Source: Psychrobacter piscatorii
Lineage (GTDB): Bacteria > Pseudomonadota > Gammaproteobacteria > Pseudomonadales > Moraxellaceae
NCBI RefSeq assembly: GCF_904846415.1
Contig: NZ_CAJHAR010000020.1
Location: 1 to 63,647 of the forward strand
DNA: 63,647 nt
Direction of reading: 5' to 3'
The notes beneath the pieces are model-generated. The model searched no databases, was not told where the DNA came from, and saw nothing but the letters and a program-made list of their open reading frames with translations. The translations under genes and the position numbers were made by a program. This document shows, piece after piece, positions 1-9,269 of the stretch; within the stretch, counting starts at the first letter, position 1; every line of letters starts with the position of its first letter.

Positions 1-142
1 ATCGTAGGGTCTCAGGCGTGCAACCTATCTTTGGCGCTATGGCTTTGATGGCTGACCAGGTGGATGGGTAATCGTCTTTAGCTTCAATTAGCATACGGAC
101 GGCGCGCTCTTTCATTTCAGGGGTATATTTTCGTGTTTTCAT
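1..142 (-). CDS. IS3-family transposase OrfA, N-terminal part (runs off window)
   Basis: Translation from the ATG at 142 on the minus strand begins [18 protein letters not shown] and continues for 47 residues to the edge. This is the start of the IS3-family OrfA (HTH_Tnp_1 / InsE-like) protein, which binds the element's ends and is normally fused to the OrfB DDE catalytic part by programmed frameshifting. Only the first helices of the helix-turn-helix region are visible. I see this from the protein pattern; the subgroup within IS3 cannot be decided from so short a piece. Confidence 0.8.
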   Translation of the reverse strand, partial: MKTRKYTPEMKERAVRMLIEAKDDYPSTWSAIKAIAPKIGCTPETLR

Positions 143-176
143 TGTCGTATTCTCTCAGAAAGTTGAGTCTCCGACA
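1..176 (-). mobile_element. IS3-family insertion sequence, partial (left end only)
   Basis: The minus strand carries the beginning of an IS3-family element that runs off the left edge of the window. The outer end reads TGTCGGAGACTCAACTTT starting at 176, with the 5'-TG terminus usual for this family, and the first transposase gene starts 34 bases inside it. The sequence just outside this end (177 onward) is the interior of a MOSC-domain gene, so the element interrupted that gene. The second inverted repeat, OrfB and the target duplication lie outside the window, so whether the element is complete cannot be judged. Confidence 0.8.
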
Positions 177-521
177 ATCTCGGGGCGGTTCAAACTGCGC
201 ATCGTCCAACCGCGCCGCCCGTGCTACAAAATCAACGATCAGATTGGGCAATTTACCAAAGTGCCCAATATTGCGGCATGGGTCAGTAAGCAAGGTATCT
301 CAGGCTGGTATTTTCAAGTGGTGCGTGATGGCATGATTGACGCTGATTTACCAGTTTACTTGGTCAAACGTCCCTATCCGTTTGCTACGCTTGAGACACT
401 TTGGCAATTGTCCAATTCAAAAGAAAAGTTTGACGCTGAGGTGATTGAGCCGTGGCTCGAGATTGAATGTTTGGAAGACAGTTGGAAAAAGGTTCTGGCT
501 AAGAAAATCCAACAGGATTAA
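177..521 (+). pseudogene. 3' fragment of YiiM-like MOSC-domain protein, truncated by IS3 element
   Basis: The frame open from directly at the IS end (177) to the stop at 521 encodes about 114 residues with the hallmarks of the YiiM / MOSC plus 3-alpha-domain family: a core VQPRRPCYKIN segment with the family's conserved Cys, then GISGWYFQVVRDG, and a C-terminal helical region. Family members are molybdenum-cofactor-sulfurase-like proteins of roughly 220 residues; YiiM reduces N-hydroxylated compounds such as 6-hydroxylaminopurine in E. coli. The N-terminal half is missing on this side of the IS. No promoter or start codon is expected, although an internal ATG at 261 could start a short peptide. 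Confidence 0.75.
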
Positions 522-677
522 AAAGGTAACACTCAACAAAAACCTTTAATATGACTTTCTATTTATAAAAGATAGCCACTACCCTGCGTAATGGCGTCAC
601 AAGGTTTTTCATGTTCTATGTCAGCTCCATAATAAACACTCTCTCCTTCTCTATCTTTAATTGTGAAGGAGCACCCC

Positions 678-2042
678 ATGAGTGAAAAGACAGAAAGTAT
701 CAGCTACCTACAAGCGATAGCGATTAGCGTTGGTGCGATTATCGGTTGGGGTGCTTATGTCATGCCAGGCGATTTATTTTTGCCACAGTCACAGCTACTA
801 GGCTCTTCTATTGCTATTATTATCGGTACTTTAGCCATCTATATGGTTGCGCGTGCCTATATTAATTTGCTGACCCAAACGCCAGAGAATGAATCAGGCG
901 GTATCTATTGGATTGAAAAATACATCAATCGCAAGCATGCCTATATTTATGGTTGGGGCGTCACGATAGGCTATATCTCTATTATCGCGCTTAATATATC
1001 AGCTGTCGCTTTGCTATTGCGCTATCTGTTACCTAGCGGCTTACAATTAGGCTATCTGTATACGATTGCTGGTTGGGAAGTCTACGCCAGTGAAGTGTTC
1101 TTATGCAGCGCGGCTATTATTTTGTTCAGTTATATCAATTTAAAAGGCATACGAGTCGGCGCAAAAATCCAACTCTATATTGCCCTCTTTATGATTCTAT
1201 CAGTCACCGCGCTGTTTTTTGCATCGCTTTGGATGACACCAACGAGCCAAGCGTTTTTGCAAGCTGATATGTCTAGCAGCTCTATCACCAGTCTGGCATG
1301 GTTACCTATCTTGGCCGTTATGCCGTGGGCGTATGTTGGTTTTGAGACCACACCTCAGATTTCAAAAGCCATTAGCGATTCAAAAACCAAGACCAAAAGT
1401 ATTATCCTAATTTCACTCATCGCAGGTGTGTTGTTTTACTTTTTAATCAATTACTTTACCGCGCTAAACATGAACTTTGACTATCAAGCAATCAAAGACA
1501 GCCACTGGGCGACAGGTGAAGGCATAGACAATCGGATTGGTAGCATCGGTATCTGGCTGCTATCGATCGCTATGATTGGCTCGATAATGAGCGGTATCAA
1601 CGGCTTTATATTGTCATCAGTTAAGCTCTTAGAATCTATGGGCGACACGTCGTTATTGCCTAGCGTATTTACAGATAAACGCAACCAATTTAGTAAGCAA
1701 AAAACCGTTATATTGATATGCTTGGTATGTCTACTCTCTCCTTGGCTAGGTAGAAACTACCTACTCGATATCGTGACGATGGCGTCCTTGGGCATTACGG
1801 TTGGCTTCGCTTATGTCACGACCGCTGACCTTATCAATGAGCGAAAAAAGAAACAGGCAGGCTTACTAAATTATCTCTCTGTATTGATCAGTGTGGTCTT
1901 TATATCGCTATTACTACTACCATTTTCACCAGCGGCGCTATCATTTAATGCTTATGTCTTATTGGGATTCTTTATTCTGCTCGGGGCAATTGGTTATAAA
2001 AAAATCGCAGTCAATCCTAACGTTAAGTCTGTCGTTAGTTAA
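678..2042 (+). CDS. APC-superfamily amino-acid permease
   Basis: A 454-residue polytopic inner-membrane protein of the amino acid-polyamine-organocation superfamily. The N-terminus holds the family's first broken helix (AISVGAIIGWGAYVMPGD), where substrate carboxylate and amino groups are bound, and about twelve hydrophobic segments follow. The frame is open from a GTG at 663, but GAAGGAG at 665-671 sits at ideal spacing before the ATG at 678, so that start is preferred. The gene stands alone after the broken MOSC gene and about 95 bp before the amidase gene on the same strand. Substrate is not evident; nearby kbl-tdh would be consistent with threonine or a related amino acid, but that is inference. 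Confidence 0.85.
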   Translation: MSEKTESISYLQAIAISVGAIIGWGAYVMPGDLFLPQSQLLGSSIAIIIGTLAIYMVARAYINLLTQTPENESGGIYWIEKYINRKHAYIYGWGVTIGYISIIALNISAVALLLRYLLPSGLQLGYLYTIAGWEVYASEVFLCSAAIILFSYINLKGIRVGAKIQLYIALFMILSVTALFFASLWMTPTSQAFLQADMSSSSITSLAWLPILAVMPWAYVGFETTPQISKAISDSKTKTKSIILISLIAGVLFYFLINYFTALNMNFDYQAIKDSHWATGEGIDNRIGSIGIWLLSIAMIGSIMSGINGFILSSVKLLESMGDTSLLPSVFTDKRNQFSKQKTVILICLVCLLSPWLGRNYLLDIVTMASLGITVGFAYVTTADLINERKKKQAGLLNYLSVLISVVFISLLLLPFSPAALSFNAYVLLGFFILLGAIGYKKIAVNPNVKSVVS

Positions 2043-2137
2043 CGGAAAGTAGCATTTACCTGTCGAACGAAATAGACACCAATAGCATCAAACGCAAACG
2101 AAGCTATAACCACAACTCTTCCTATATAGAGCATTTC

Positions 2138-3013
2138 ATGGTAAAAAACATCTTCTTAGCACTTGGCTTAACTCTGCCTTTAATTGGCTGCGTGACCACA
2201 GCGCCGCAAGTAGCAACAACCAAAAACTACAACGTCGACAGCGACACCTATCAATCGACTGGTAAAAGCCAGCGCATCAAAACCATCGTCCTGCACTACA
2301 CGGTCTCAGACAACGAGCGCTCAATCAAAACATTGACTACGGGCAATGTGAGCGCGCACTATCTGGTCTTAGACAGTGACGATGATAAAATTTATAACCT
2401 CGTACCCGAATCTGAGCGCGCGTGGCATGCAGGCGACGGTGGCTTTTCAGGTCGAACCATCCTCAATGATACGTCTATCGGCATCGAAATCGTCAATGCA
2501 GGAATCAAGCCTGAATATCGAGACGCGCTAAAGAATGGCAATATGGATTACCATCCTTATGATCATTATGTGGCGTTTGATGAATTGCAGATTAAAAAGG
2601 TCGCGCAACTGGTGCAAGATATCGCCAGACGCTATGATATCTCACCAAAGAACATCATCGGTCACTCGGACATGGCACCCTCGCGCAAGATCGACCCGGG
2701 TGCCAAATTCCCATGGGAGCGACTGTATAAAGAGTACGGTATCGGCGCTTGGTATGATGAAGCGGACAAGCAAGAAATTATGAATCGGCGTACCTTGGTC
2801 GCGCCAAGCGTGCAGGAAATCAAGCAAGCCTTTCGCAAATACGGCTATCAAATCAATAATAGCGACGAGTGGGACAAGGCTAGCCGCGATGTCATCTATG
2901 CGTTTCAGTTGCATTTCAGACCGCAGCAGCCAACCGGTAATATGGATAGCGAAACCTATGCGATATTGCAGGCGCTCAATATGAAGTATGCTAGTCGGGA
3001 TGACTTCTACTAA
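2138..3013 (+). CDS. N-acetylmuramoyl-L-alanine amidase, AmiD-like lipoprotein
   Basis: A 291-residue exported peptidoglycan hydrolase that cleaves between N-acetylmuramic acid and L-alanine, probably acting on wall fragments during recycling. A signal peptide ends in a lipobox (LIGC, Cys18), indicating a lipid-anchored, likely outer-membrane protein. The Amidase_2 domain (about 45-195) has the zinc ligands in their usual places: His53 in VLHYT, His176 in IIGHSD and Asp186 in RKIDPG, matching H50/H151/D161 of E. coli AmiD. A C-terminal PG_binding_1-type domain follows (about 220-285). The sequence before the ATG has only a weak ribosome site. It precedes pdxJ by 53 bp and could be co-transcribed. 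Confidence 0.9.
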   Translation: MVKNIFLALGLTLPLIGCVTTAPQVATTKNYNVDSDTYQSTGKSQRIKTIVLHYTVSDNERSIKTLTTGNVSAHYLVLDSDDDKIYNLVPESERAWHAGDGGFSGRTILNDTSIGIEIVNAGIKPEYRDALKNGNMDYHPYDHYVAFDELQIKKVAQLVQDIARRYDISPKNIIGHSDMAPSRKIDPGAKFPWERLYKEYGIGAWYDEADKQEIMNRRTLVAPSVQEIKQAFRKYGYQINNSDEWDKASRDVIYAFQLHFRPQQPTGNMDSETYAILQALNMKYASRDDFY

Positions 3014-3066
3014 AATTAAGTATTAATAACCAACAATCTATCCATAACAACAATGAAAAAGGACAT

Positions 3067-3816
3067 ATGATGAGCACCCTATTTAGTGTCAATTTGAATA
3101 AACTTGCTTTAATCAGAAACTCTCGCGGCACAGATTATCCCAACCTACTGTACTTCGTGAAGAAGCTGATTGATTTAGGTGTCAAAGGCTTTACTGTGCA
3201 TCCGCGACCTGATGAGCGTCATATCAGATACCAAGATGTCTATGATATCAGCGCCTTTTTAAAAGACTATCCAGAGATTGAGTTCAATATCGAGGGCAAC
3301 CCGAACGAGCAGTTCTTAAAGATTATCCGTGAGGTCAAACCGCATCAATGTACCCTCGTGCCCGACAGCGAAGATCAACTGACCTCCGATCATGGTTTCG
3401 ATATCATCAAACATAAAGACATGCTCTCAGCGTTGAGCCATGAGCTGCAAGGGTTTGGCACGCGCTGCGCGGTATTTATCGATCCTGATATCGAGCAAAT
3501 CAAAGCAGTCATCGACAGTGACGTGCAAACGATCGAGATGTATACCGAAGAATGGGCGCGCGCCTACAGTAATGGTAAGAACGATGACAATATTGACTTC
3601 GATGAGGTCAAGCAACGCTTTGACGACTGTATTACCCTCGCCAGTGACAACGGCATTCGCGTCAATGCCGGTCATGATTTAAATTTAGAGAACTTAGCCC
3701 AATTGCTCGGTCTTGGTAATATCGCTGAGGTGTCTATCGGTCATGCGTTTACGATTGAATCACTAGAGCAAGGTATGGATAATGTGGTGCGTCAGTATTT
3801 AGACATCTGTGCTTAA
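3067..3816 (+). CDS. pdxJ: pyridoxine 5'-phosphate synthase, Bacteroidota-like PdxJ
   Basis: A 249-residue TIM-barrel protein of the PdxJ family, which condenses 1-deoxyxylulose 5-phosphate with 3-amino-2-oxopropyl phosphate to pyridoxine 5'-phosphate. Conserved landmarks are VNLNKLALIRNSRG at the N-terminus, TVHPRPDERHI with the catalytic His, the Glu in NIEGNP, TLVPD, VNAGHDL and VSIGHAF. Several positions differ from enterobacterial PdxJ (NK for DH near residue 11, YTE for HTG, GHDL for GHGL), but as I remember them these are the residues of Bacteroidota PdxJ. A good ribosome site (AAGGA at 3058) precedes paired ATGs at 3067 and 3070. It lies upstream of PLP-dependent kbl, not beside recO as in most gammaproteobacteria, so it may be an acquired or second copy. 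Confidence 0.85.
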   Translation: MMSTLFSVNLNKLALIRNSRGTDYPNLLYFVKKLIDLGVKGFTVHPRPDERHIRYQDVYDISAFLKDYPEIEFNIEGNPNEQFLKIIREVKPHQCTLVPDSEDQLTSDHGFDIIKHKDMLSALSHELQGFGTRCAVFIDPDIEQIKAVIDSDVQTIEMYTEEWARAYSNGKNDDNIDFDEVKQRFDDCITLASDNGIRVNAGHDLNLENLAQLLGLGNIAEVSIGHAFTIESLEQGMDNVVRQYLDICA

Positions 3817-3894
3817 CCCACATCAATAAGCAAATAATTTGGCTCTATCAAAAAACCCTAAGCAAACGCCAATAATAGTAAAAAAGGAATCTTT

Positions 3895-5085
3895 ATGTAT
3901 CAAGCCTTTCAGAAGCATCTACAGCAAGAAATCAGCGATATCCGCGACGCAGGGCTGTATAAAAACGAGCGCGTTATCACCTCTCCGCAAGATGCGCTCA
4001 TCACGATCGCCGACGGCCGTGAAATGCTGAACTTTTGTGCCAATAATTACCTTGGATTGTCTGACCATCCTGAGATTAAAAAGGCGGCTACCCAAGCCAT
4101 TGAAGACTCAGGTTATGGCATGTCATCGGTACGTTTTATTTGTGGTACGCAAGATTTGCACAAGCAATTAGAGGCAGCGATTTCTAAGTTTTTTAATACC
4201 GAAGATACGATTCTTTATGCGGCCTGTTTCGATGCCAATGGCGGTGTCTTTGAGCCACTGCTGACCAGCGAAGATGCCATCATTTCTGACTCGTTAAACC
4301 ATGCCTCAATCATCGATGGTGTGCGCCTGTGTAAAGCCGCGCGTTATCGCTATGCCAATGCGGATATGCAAGATTTAGAGACTCAGCTACAAGCGGCGCA
4401 AGCACAGCGTTTTCGTTTGATTGTCACCGATGCCGTGTTTTCAATGGATGGTAATGTGGCGCCGATGGATGAGATTTATGCATTGGCACAAAAATATGAT
4501 GCCATGATCATGATTGACGAGTGTCATTCAGCAGGCGTGGTCGGTCGCACTGGTGGCGGCGTGACTGAATTGTTTGATCTGCGCGGTGATATTGAGCTGA
4601 TTACAGGTACTTTGGGCAAGGCATTTGGCGGTGCGATTGGCGGCTTTACGACGGGTAAAAAAGAAATGATTGAGATGCTTCGTCAACGCTCACGCCCGTA
4701 TCTGTTTTCAAACTCCATTCCGCCCATGATCGCGGCCGCCGGGTTAAAAGCGTTTGAGATGCTAGCAGAGGACAATACCCTACAAGACAAACTGCATGAA
4801 AATACCGCCTATTTTGTGAAGCAAATGCAAGATGCGGGCTTCGATATCAAACCCACCGAATCGGCCATTTGTGCGGTGATGCTCTATGACGCCACTGTCT
4901 CGCAACAAATGGCAGAGGCGCTGCTTGAGGAAGGCATCTATGTGATTGGCTTCTTCTACCCTGTCGTCCCCAAAGACGAGGCTCGTATTCGTGTCCAGCT
5001 CTCTGCTGCCCATACGCGCGAGCAGCTCGACCAGTGTATCGCCGCCTTTACCAAAGTCGCCAAACAAATGAAGGTGATTGATTAA
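3895..5085 (+). CDS. kbl: glycine C-acetyltransferase (2-amino-3-ketobutyrate CoA ligase)
   Basis: A 396-residue, fold-type I PLP enzyme of the alpha-oxoamine synthase family; it splits 2-amino-3-ketobutyrate with CoA into glycine and acetyl-CoA, the second step of threonine degradation. Length is essentially that of E. coli Kbl (398). The PLP lysine is Lys242 in ITGTLGKAFGG, and the cofactor-binding IDECHSAGVVG segment and the early FCANNYLGLSDHP motif are intact. AAAAAGGAA precedes the ATG at 3895. It lies 78 bp after pdxJ and 63 bp before tdh, consistent with an operon. The order kbl-tdh is as in E. coli. Confidence 0.96.
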   Translation: MYQAFQKHLQQEISDIRDAGLYKNERVITSPQDALITIADGREMLNFCANNYLGLSDHPEIKKAATQAIEDSGYGMSSVRFICGTQDLHKQLEAAISKFFNTEDTILYAACFDANGGVFEPLLTSEDAIISDSLNHASIIDGVRLCKAARYRYANADMQDLETQLQAAQAQRFRLIVTDAVFSMDGNVAPMDEIYALAQKYDAMIMIDECHSAGVVGRTGGGVTELFDLRGDIELITGTLGKAFGGAIGGFTTGKKEMIEMLRQRSRPYLFSNSIPPMIAAAGLKAFEMLAEDNTLQDKLHENTAYFVKQMQDAGFDIKPTESAICAVMLYDATVSQQMAEALLEEGIYVIGFFYPVVPKDEARIRVQLSAAHTREQLDQCIAAFTKVAKQMKVID

Positions 5086-5148
5086 GCGTCGTTCGACAGT
5101 TATCTAGATTCACCAACGAAATGCAACACCGTTAAATAAGAGAAAAGT

Positions 5149-6174
5149 ATGAAAGCACTGGTTAAAGCCCATGACAAAAAAGGCATCTGGATGCAAGACG
5201 TGCCAGAACCGACCGTCGGCATCAATGACGTAAAAATTAAAATCAAAAAAACTGCCATTTGTGGGACAGATTTGCACATTTATAAGTGGGATGAATGGTC
5301 ACAAAACACCATCAAGACGCCGATGATTATCGGACATGAATACGTCGGTGTCATTAGTGAAATGGGTGATGGCGTCCAGCATCTGGAAGTGGGTGATCGC
5401 GTCACAGGCGAAGGCCATATCGCTTGCGGACATTGCCGTAACTGCCGCCGTGGCAAGCTACATGTATGCGAAAACACCATAGGCGTGGGCGTTGACCGCG
5501 ATGGCGCGTTTGCCGAATATTTGGTGATACCTGCCGATAATGTCATCAAACTCGATGAGCGTATCAGCGATGAGATGGCCGCCATTATGGACCCCTTTGG
5601 TAATGCCACTCATACTGCCCTTTCATTCCCTGTCCTTGGTGAAGATGTGCTGATTACGGGTGCAGGACTGATTGGTTCCATGGCAACGGCGATTTGCCGA
5701 TTTGCCGGAGCGCGTAATATTGTGGTCAGCGATATCAGTGATTATCGCCTAGAGCTTGCCAAAAAAATGGGTGCCACGATGACCATCAACCCAGCCAAAG
5801 GCGAAACCATCGAAGGCGCTATCGAGGATCTAAAAATGCACGGCTTTGATATTGGGCTTGAGATGTCAGGCTCGCCTCAAGCCTTTGATTCGATGATTAG
5901 TAACATGTATAACGGCTCTAAAATTGCGCTCTTGGGTATTTTACCTAACACCACCACGGTGGATTGGAGCAAGATTATCTTTAAGGCGTTAACCCTAAAA
6001 GGTATCTATGGGCGTGAGATGTGGGAGACGTGGTATCAGATGGAGCAAATGCTGATTAGCGGTATTGATCTGTCGCCAATCATTACCCATCGCATGCACA
6101 TCGATGACTTTCAAGAAGGCTTTGATATCATGGAAAGTGGGCAATGCGGTAAGGTGATTTTAAGCTGGGATTGA
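5149..6174 (+). CDS. tdh: L-threonine 3-dehydrogenase
   Basis: A 341-residue zinc-dependent medium-chain dehydrogenase, exactly the length of E. coli Tdh, oxidising L-threonine to 2-amino-3-ketobutyrate with NAD+. The catalytic zinc ligand Cys is in [15 protein letters not shown], followed by GHEYVG, and the structural zinc site is the four-Cys lobe [15 protein letters not shown]. The Rossmann glycines are in [11 protein letters not shown]. The product feeds Kbl directly; the two enzymes physically channel the unstable intermediate in other bacteria. A strong terminator follows at 6233. Confidence 0.96.
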   Translation: MKALVKAHDKKGIWMQDVPEPTVGINDVKIKIKKTAICGTDLHIYKWDEWSQNTIKTPMIIGHEYVGVISEMGDGVQHLEVGDRVTGEGHIACGHCRNCRRGKLHVCENTIGVGVDRDGAFAEYLVIPADNVIKLDERISDEMAAIMDPFGNATHTALSFPVLGEDVLITGAGLIGSMATAICRFAGARNIVVSDISDYRLELAKKMGATMTINPAKGETIEGAIEDLKMHGFDIGLEMSGSPQAFDSMISNMYNGSKIALLGILPNTTTVDWSKIIFKALTLKGIYGREMWETWYQMEQMLISGIDLSPIITHRMHIDDFQEGFDIMESGQCGKVILSWD

Positions 6175-6232
6175 TTTTGGCGATTCAGCATTTGAGAAGT
6201 CGTGGTTAGAGTTTACATTATCACGACTTATA

Positions 6233-6264
6233 AAACGGTACTGATTTCAGTGCCGTTTTTTTTT
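6233..6264 (+). terminator. Rho-independent terminator after tdh
   Basis: An AACGGTACT / AGTGCCGTT stem with a short loop is followed by a run of nine T. It closes the pdxJ-kbl-tdh transcription unit and marks the boundary to the AT-rich island. Confidence 0.85.
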
Positions 6265-6390
6265 CGGGTATTGAAAAGTGATATGAGAGATAAAAAGTTT
6301 CGCAATAGGAATTGTTTTGATTAAAATGCTATGTTTAACGAATAGTTATAGTTAGTATCAAGGAACGAGACCCAACACATTGTTAACTCA

Positions 6391-6801
6391 TTATTTAATT
6401 TTATTATAAAATTCAGCATCTTCCCAGTTAGGTTGTAAAGCTTCTTGTATAGCGTCGGATAAATCCTCAGCGTATTTAACTTTTTTCTGACTGTTAATAG
6501 CCTGTTGTCTGTGTTCAACAAATTCATAGAACTCTGACCAACGAGTTGTATGAGCCAAATAGCACAATAAATCAGGGTCTATATCAGCTATCAAGTCATC
6601 ATGATACTTATGCGAATCATCTAATCCATTAAAACTTTTTGCTAATTCATTAAAAAATATTTTTCTTACTACCTTATCCTCTTCTAATAAATTTCTAACC
6701 CCGATGAATAAGAACTCAATATGATTGACACCATAGTCACCAACGGCAAAAAGTTGGTTTATGACATTTAATAAAATATTAAGCTTACTTACATTATTCA
6801 A
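6391..6801 (-). CDS. hypothetical 136-residue acidic protein
   Basis: I do not recognise this protein. It is predicted soluble, rich in Asp, Glu and Asn, mostly helical by composition, with no signal peptide or membrane segment and no recognisable catalytic motif. A GGTGA-type ribosome site lies about ten bases before the ATG at 6801, supporting translation. It is visibly richer in A+T than tdh. It is divergently oriented from the HD-Hsp90 gene across a 300-bp gap and both sit in the same low-G+C island, so it may be cargo of the same acquisition. An immunity-type or accessory role is possible but nothing in the sequence proves it. Confidence 0.65.
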   Translation of the reverse strand: MNNVSKLNILLNVINQLFAVGDYGVNHIEFLFIGVRNLLEEDKVVRKIFFNELAKSFNGLDDSHKYHDDLIADIDPDLLCYLAHTTRWSEFYEFVEHRQQAINSQKKVKYAEDLSDAIQEALQPNWEDAEFYNKIK

Positions 6802-7101
6802 TTTTCACCTACACTTGACCATTTTTATAAATCCGTGATGTCGTCAAGACATATCAATATCACTAAGACTCAATTCCAAACTAATTTACCGTCTTTAAGC
6901 GCGCGCAACCCAATCAAGAAAGGGTGAGCATAAGTTCATCTTATTGCCGCTGCCAAATAGGAAGTATGCTAGTTAGGATAATTTTCATTTAGCTTCAATA
7001 AATTCTTTATCAGTTCATCATACGTTTACGGTAAAATCAACCTATGTTGATAAGTAATATAAAACTCAAACGTCATATGTAGAAATTAAAAGGGACTTAC
7101 C
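6802..7101. other. 300-bp divergent intergenic region
   Basis: This space lies between the 5' ends of the hypothetical gene (minus) and the HD-Hsp90 gene (plus). It must hold both promoters, but I cannot pick convincing -35/-10 pairs. A ribosome site AAGGGAC stands before the ATG at 7102. No other gene seen. Confidence 0.5.
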
Positions 7102-9225
7102 ATGAGCGCAGGCTTAATCAAACATCTAAAAAGAAAAACCGAAGAAGACAGCAATACCAGAATACTGATGTCGCAATGGGAGTTTGATGAAAAGCTTGTC
7201 GGTAAGTCGCTCGAAAATGTGGGTAGTTATTACCCACACTTTAGTAGTCATAATGAATCGCACTCACAGCAAATACTCGTCAATATCGAACGTCTACTTG
7301 GTAACAACATTGAAAAGCTAACAGCGACAGACACATGGCTAATCTTAGAAGCGACTTACTGGCATGATATCGGTATGTTATTCAATGCTGATGAAGTTCA
7401 AAAAGTCTTTGAAGAAGATGACTTCAAAGAATATGTCGAAAGTTTAGCTAATGACAATACGCAAGACTTACATGAATTTGCCAAAGTGTGGCACGAAGAT
7501 GGCTGGAATAAAGCACTTGTCAATCATTCAGATCCACATACAGGCGTAGAAAAATATCGTCAGATGGTTGCTGAGTGGTATCGTCGTGGTCATGCTAAAA
7601 ACTCAAACTCAGTGGTTTTAGATCCCTTTGAGAAACTTGGTATTAGCTCTCCTCGTACTGAGCTCCTTCCCAAACGTATATATCGTTATCTTGGTCAAAT
7701 ATGCTGGTCGCATGGACTAGGTTTTGACTATGTTATGAATGATTTACCGTTCCGTCAAACAGGTATGGGTACTGAGAACTGCCATCCTCGTTTTGTCGCT
7801 TGTTTATTACGTCTAGGGGATTTATTCGATATCGATGACAACCGCTTTTGTCCAGTCATGGCGAGACAAGTCGGTAATATGCCGTCATTTAGTGAAACTC
7901 ATAAACACAAGCATCAAGCGATTCGCGAGTTTCAGCTGGATAATGAAACAGTAAGCGTGACTGCTATATGCAGTACGGAAATGGCATATATAGAATGTCG
8001 TAACTGGTTTGATTGGATTCGTGAAGAGATTCAAAACCAGATGTCACAATGGAAAAACATCGTACCTAGTCGAGAGTTTGGTTTACTCCCGACCATAAAT
8101 AAGCTTAATGTTGAAATGACCGACAAAAAGATTTTACTTAACGATAAACCAATGAAATTCTCGTTAGATGAGCGAAGTGCTATTGAATTGCTACAAGGTA
8201 ACAACCTCTATAAAGACGACATGAGTATCTATCGAGAACTTATTCAAAATGCGATAGATGCCACAATGATTCGAGTTTGGCTTGAACATGGGCAAGATCA
8301 TAGTCAAAAGAAACTCCCAAGAAACAATAATCCTTATAATGAAGATACTTATACTCTATTCAAGCAATACCCCATAATTTTAAACTTCGAAAAACCTAAT
8401 ACATATGAAGGACATACCGTTTGGAAGCTCATTATTGAAGATAATGGTATAGGTATCTCTCGTAAAGATCTTGAATATATGCAAAGAATTGCTGGTTCTA
8501 AAAACAATAAAGAGAAACAGAAAATTATTCGTCAAATGCCTGTTTGGATGAGACCATCAGGAGAGTTTGGTATTGGTTTGCATAGTGCTTTTTTACTTAT
8601 GAGAAATTTACCTACAGAACAACAGAAAATAACCATTTTTACTAAAAGTAGGCTAACTCATGAAAGTTTAAAAATAGAGTTAAACTCTCCCTTATCAGGT
8701 AAAGCAGGTTATTGCTTCATTGAGGAAATTGACGACTTAGATCATTATGGAACTAAACTAAGTGTGAATAAGTCTTTAAATAATAATATTGTCGAAAGTC
8801 AGATTTATGACCCTAAAACCTATTTTTTATATCAAAACTACTCGCCTATTTTACAAACGTTAGAAGATATTTATAAGAAGGCTACTAATAAAACTGTAAA
8901 TTTAATTTATCCTGACTTCTTTGTAAAGTTGGAAGACTATCTTTCTCAAAGTTTCGATATGCCAAAAGATGAGTCCTACAGGAAAGCTTACTGGTGTGAT
9001 GAGACTCAAGCTCTACTAAAATTAAAAATTGATGACTCAGAAGATATAGAAAATTTTAGAGCATATAATCGTAAGTTTCCTAAGCAAAACAATTTAGCAG
9101 TTTTTTTTAGAGGGCAATTTATAACTTACTTCAAAAATAATAAAGCAATTACTTTTACAAACGGGATTAACGACCTACCTTTTTTCAAATTTTCTATCGA
9201 CATATATATAGTAGAGTTCAGATAA
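7102..9225 (+). pseudogene. HD-domain / Hsp90-like ATPase protein, 5' part, interrupted by IS630
   Basis: This is the first 702 codons of a gene whose intact form would encode 1009 residues. The N-terminal region (about 45-260) is an HD-type metal phosphohydrolase-like domain: His50 and His54 (HNESH), His88-Asp89 (YWHDIGM), a later NHSDPH and RLGDLFDIDDN. From about residue 345 comes a GHKL/Hsp90-type ATPase: N-box Glu379/Asn383/Asp386 in ELIQNAIDA, DNGIGIS at 447, and the glycine-rich lid GEFGIGLHSAF at 487. The last five codons before the stop at 9225 come from the IS end. Products are likely cytosolic. Biochemical role is unknown; the architecture resembles large Hsp90-fold conflict proteins, which is inference. 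The second half of the gene is markedly A+T-rich. Confidence 0.85.
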
Positions 9226-9235
9226 AACCGATACA
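9207..9235 (+). repeat. IS630 left terminal inverted repeat (with TA)
   Basis: Begins TATAGT and ends CGATACA; pairs with the reverse complement of 10084-10112, agreeing at 22 of 29 positions without gaps. Confidence 0.85.
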
Positions 9236-9269
9236 ACACATAAAAACCAATCAACTATTCAGATAAACC

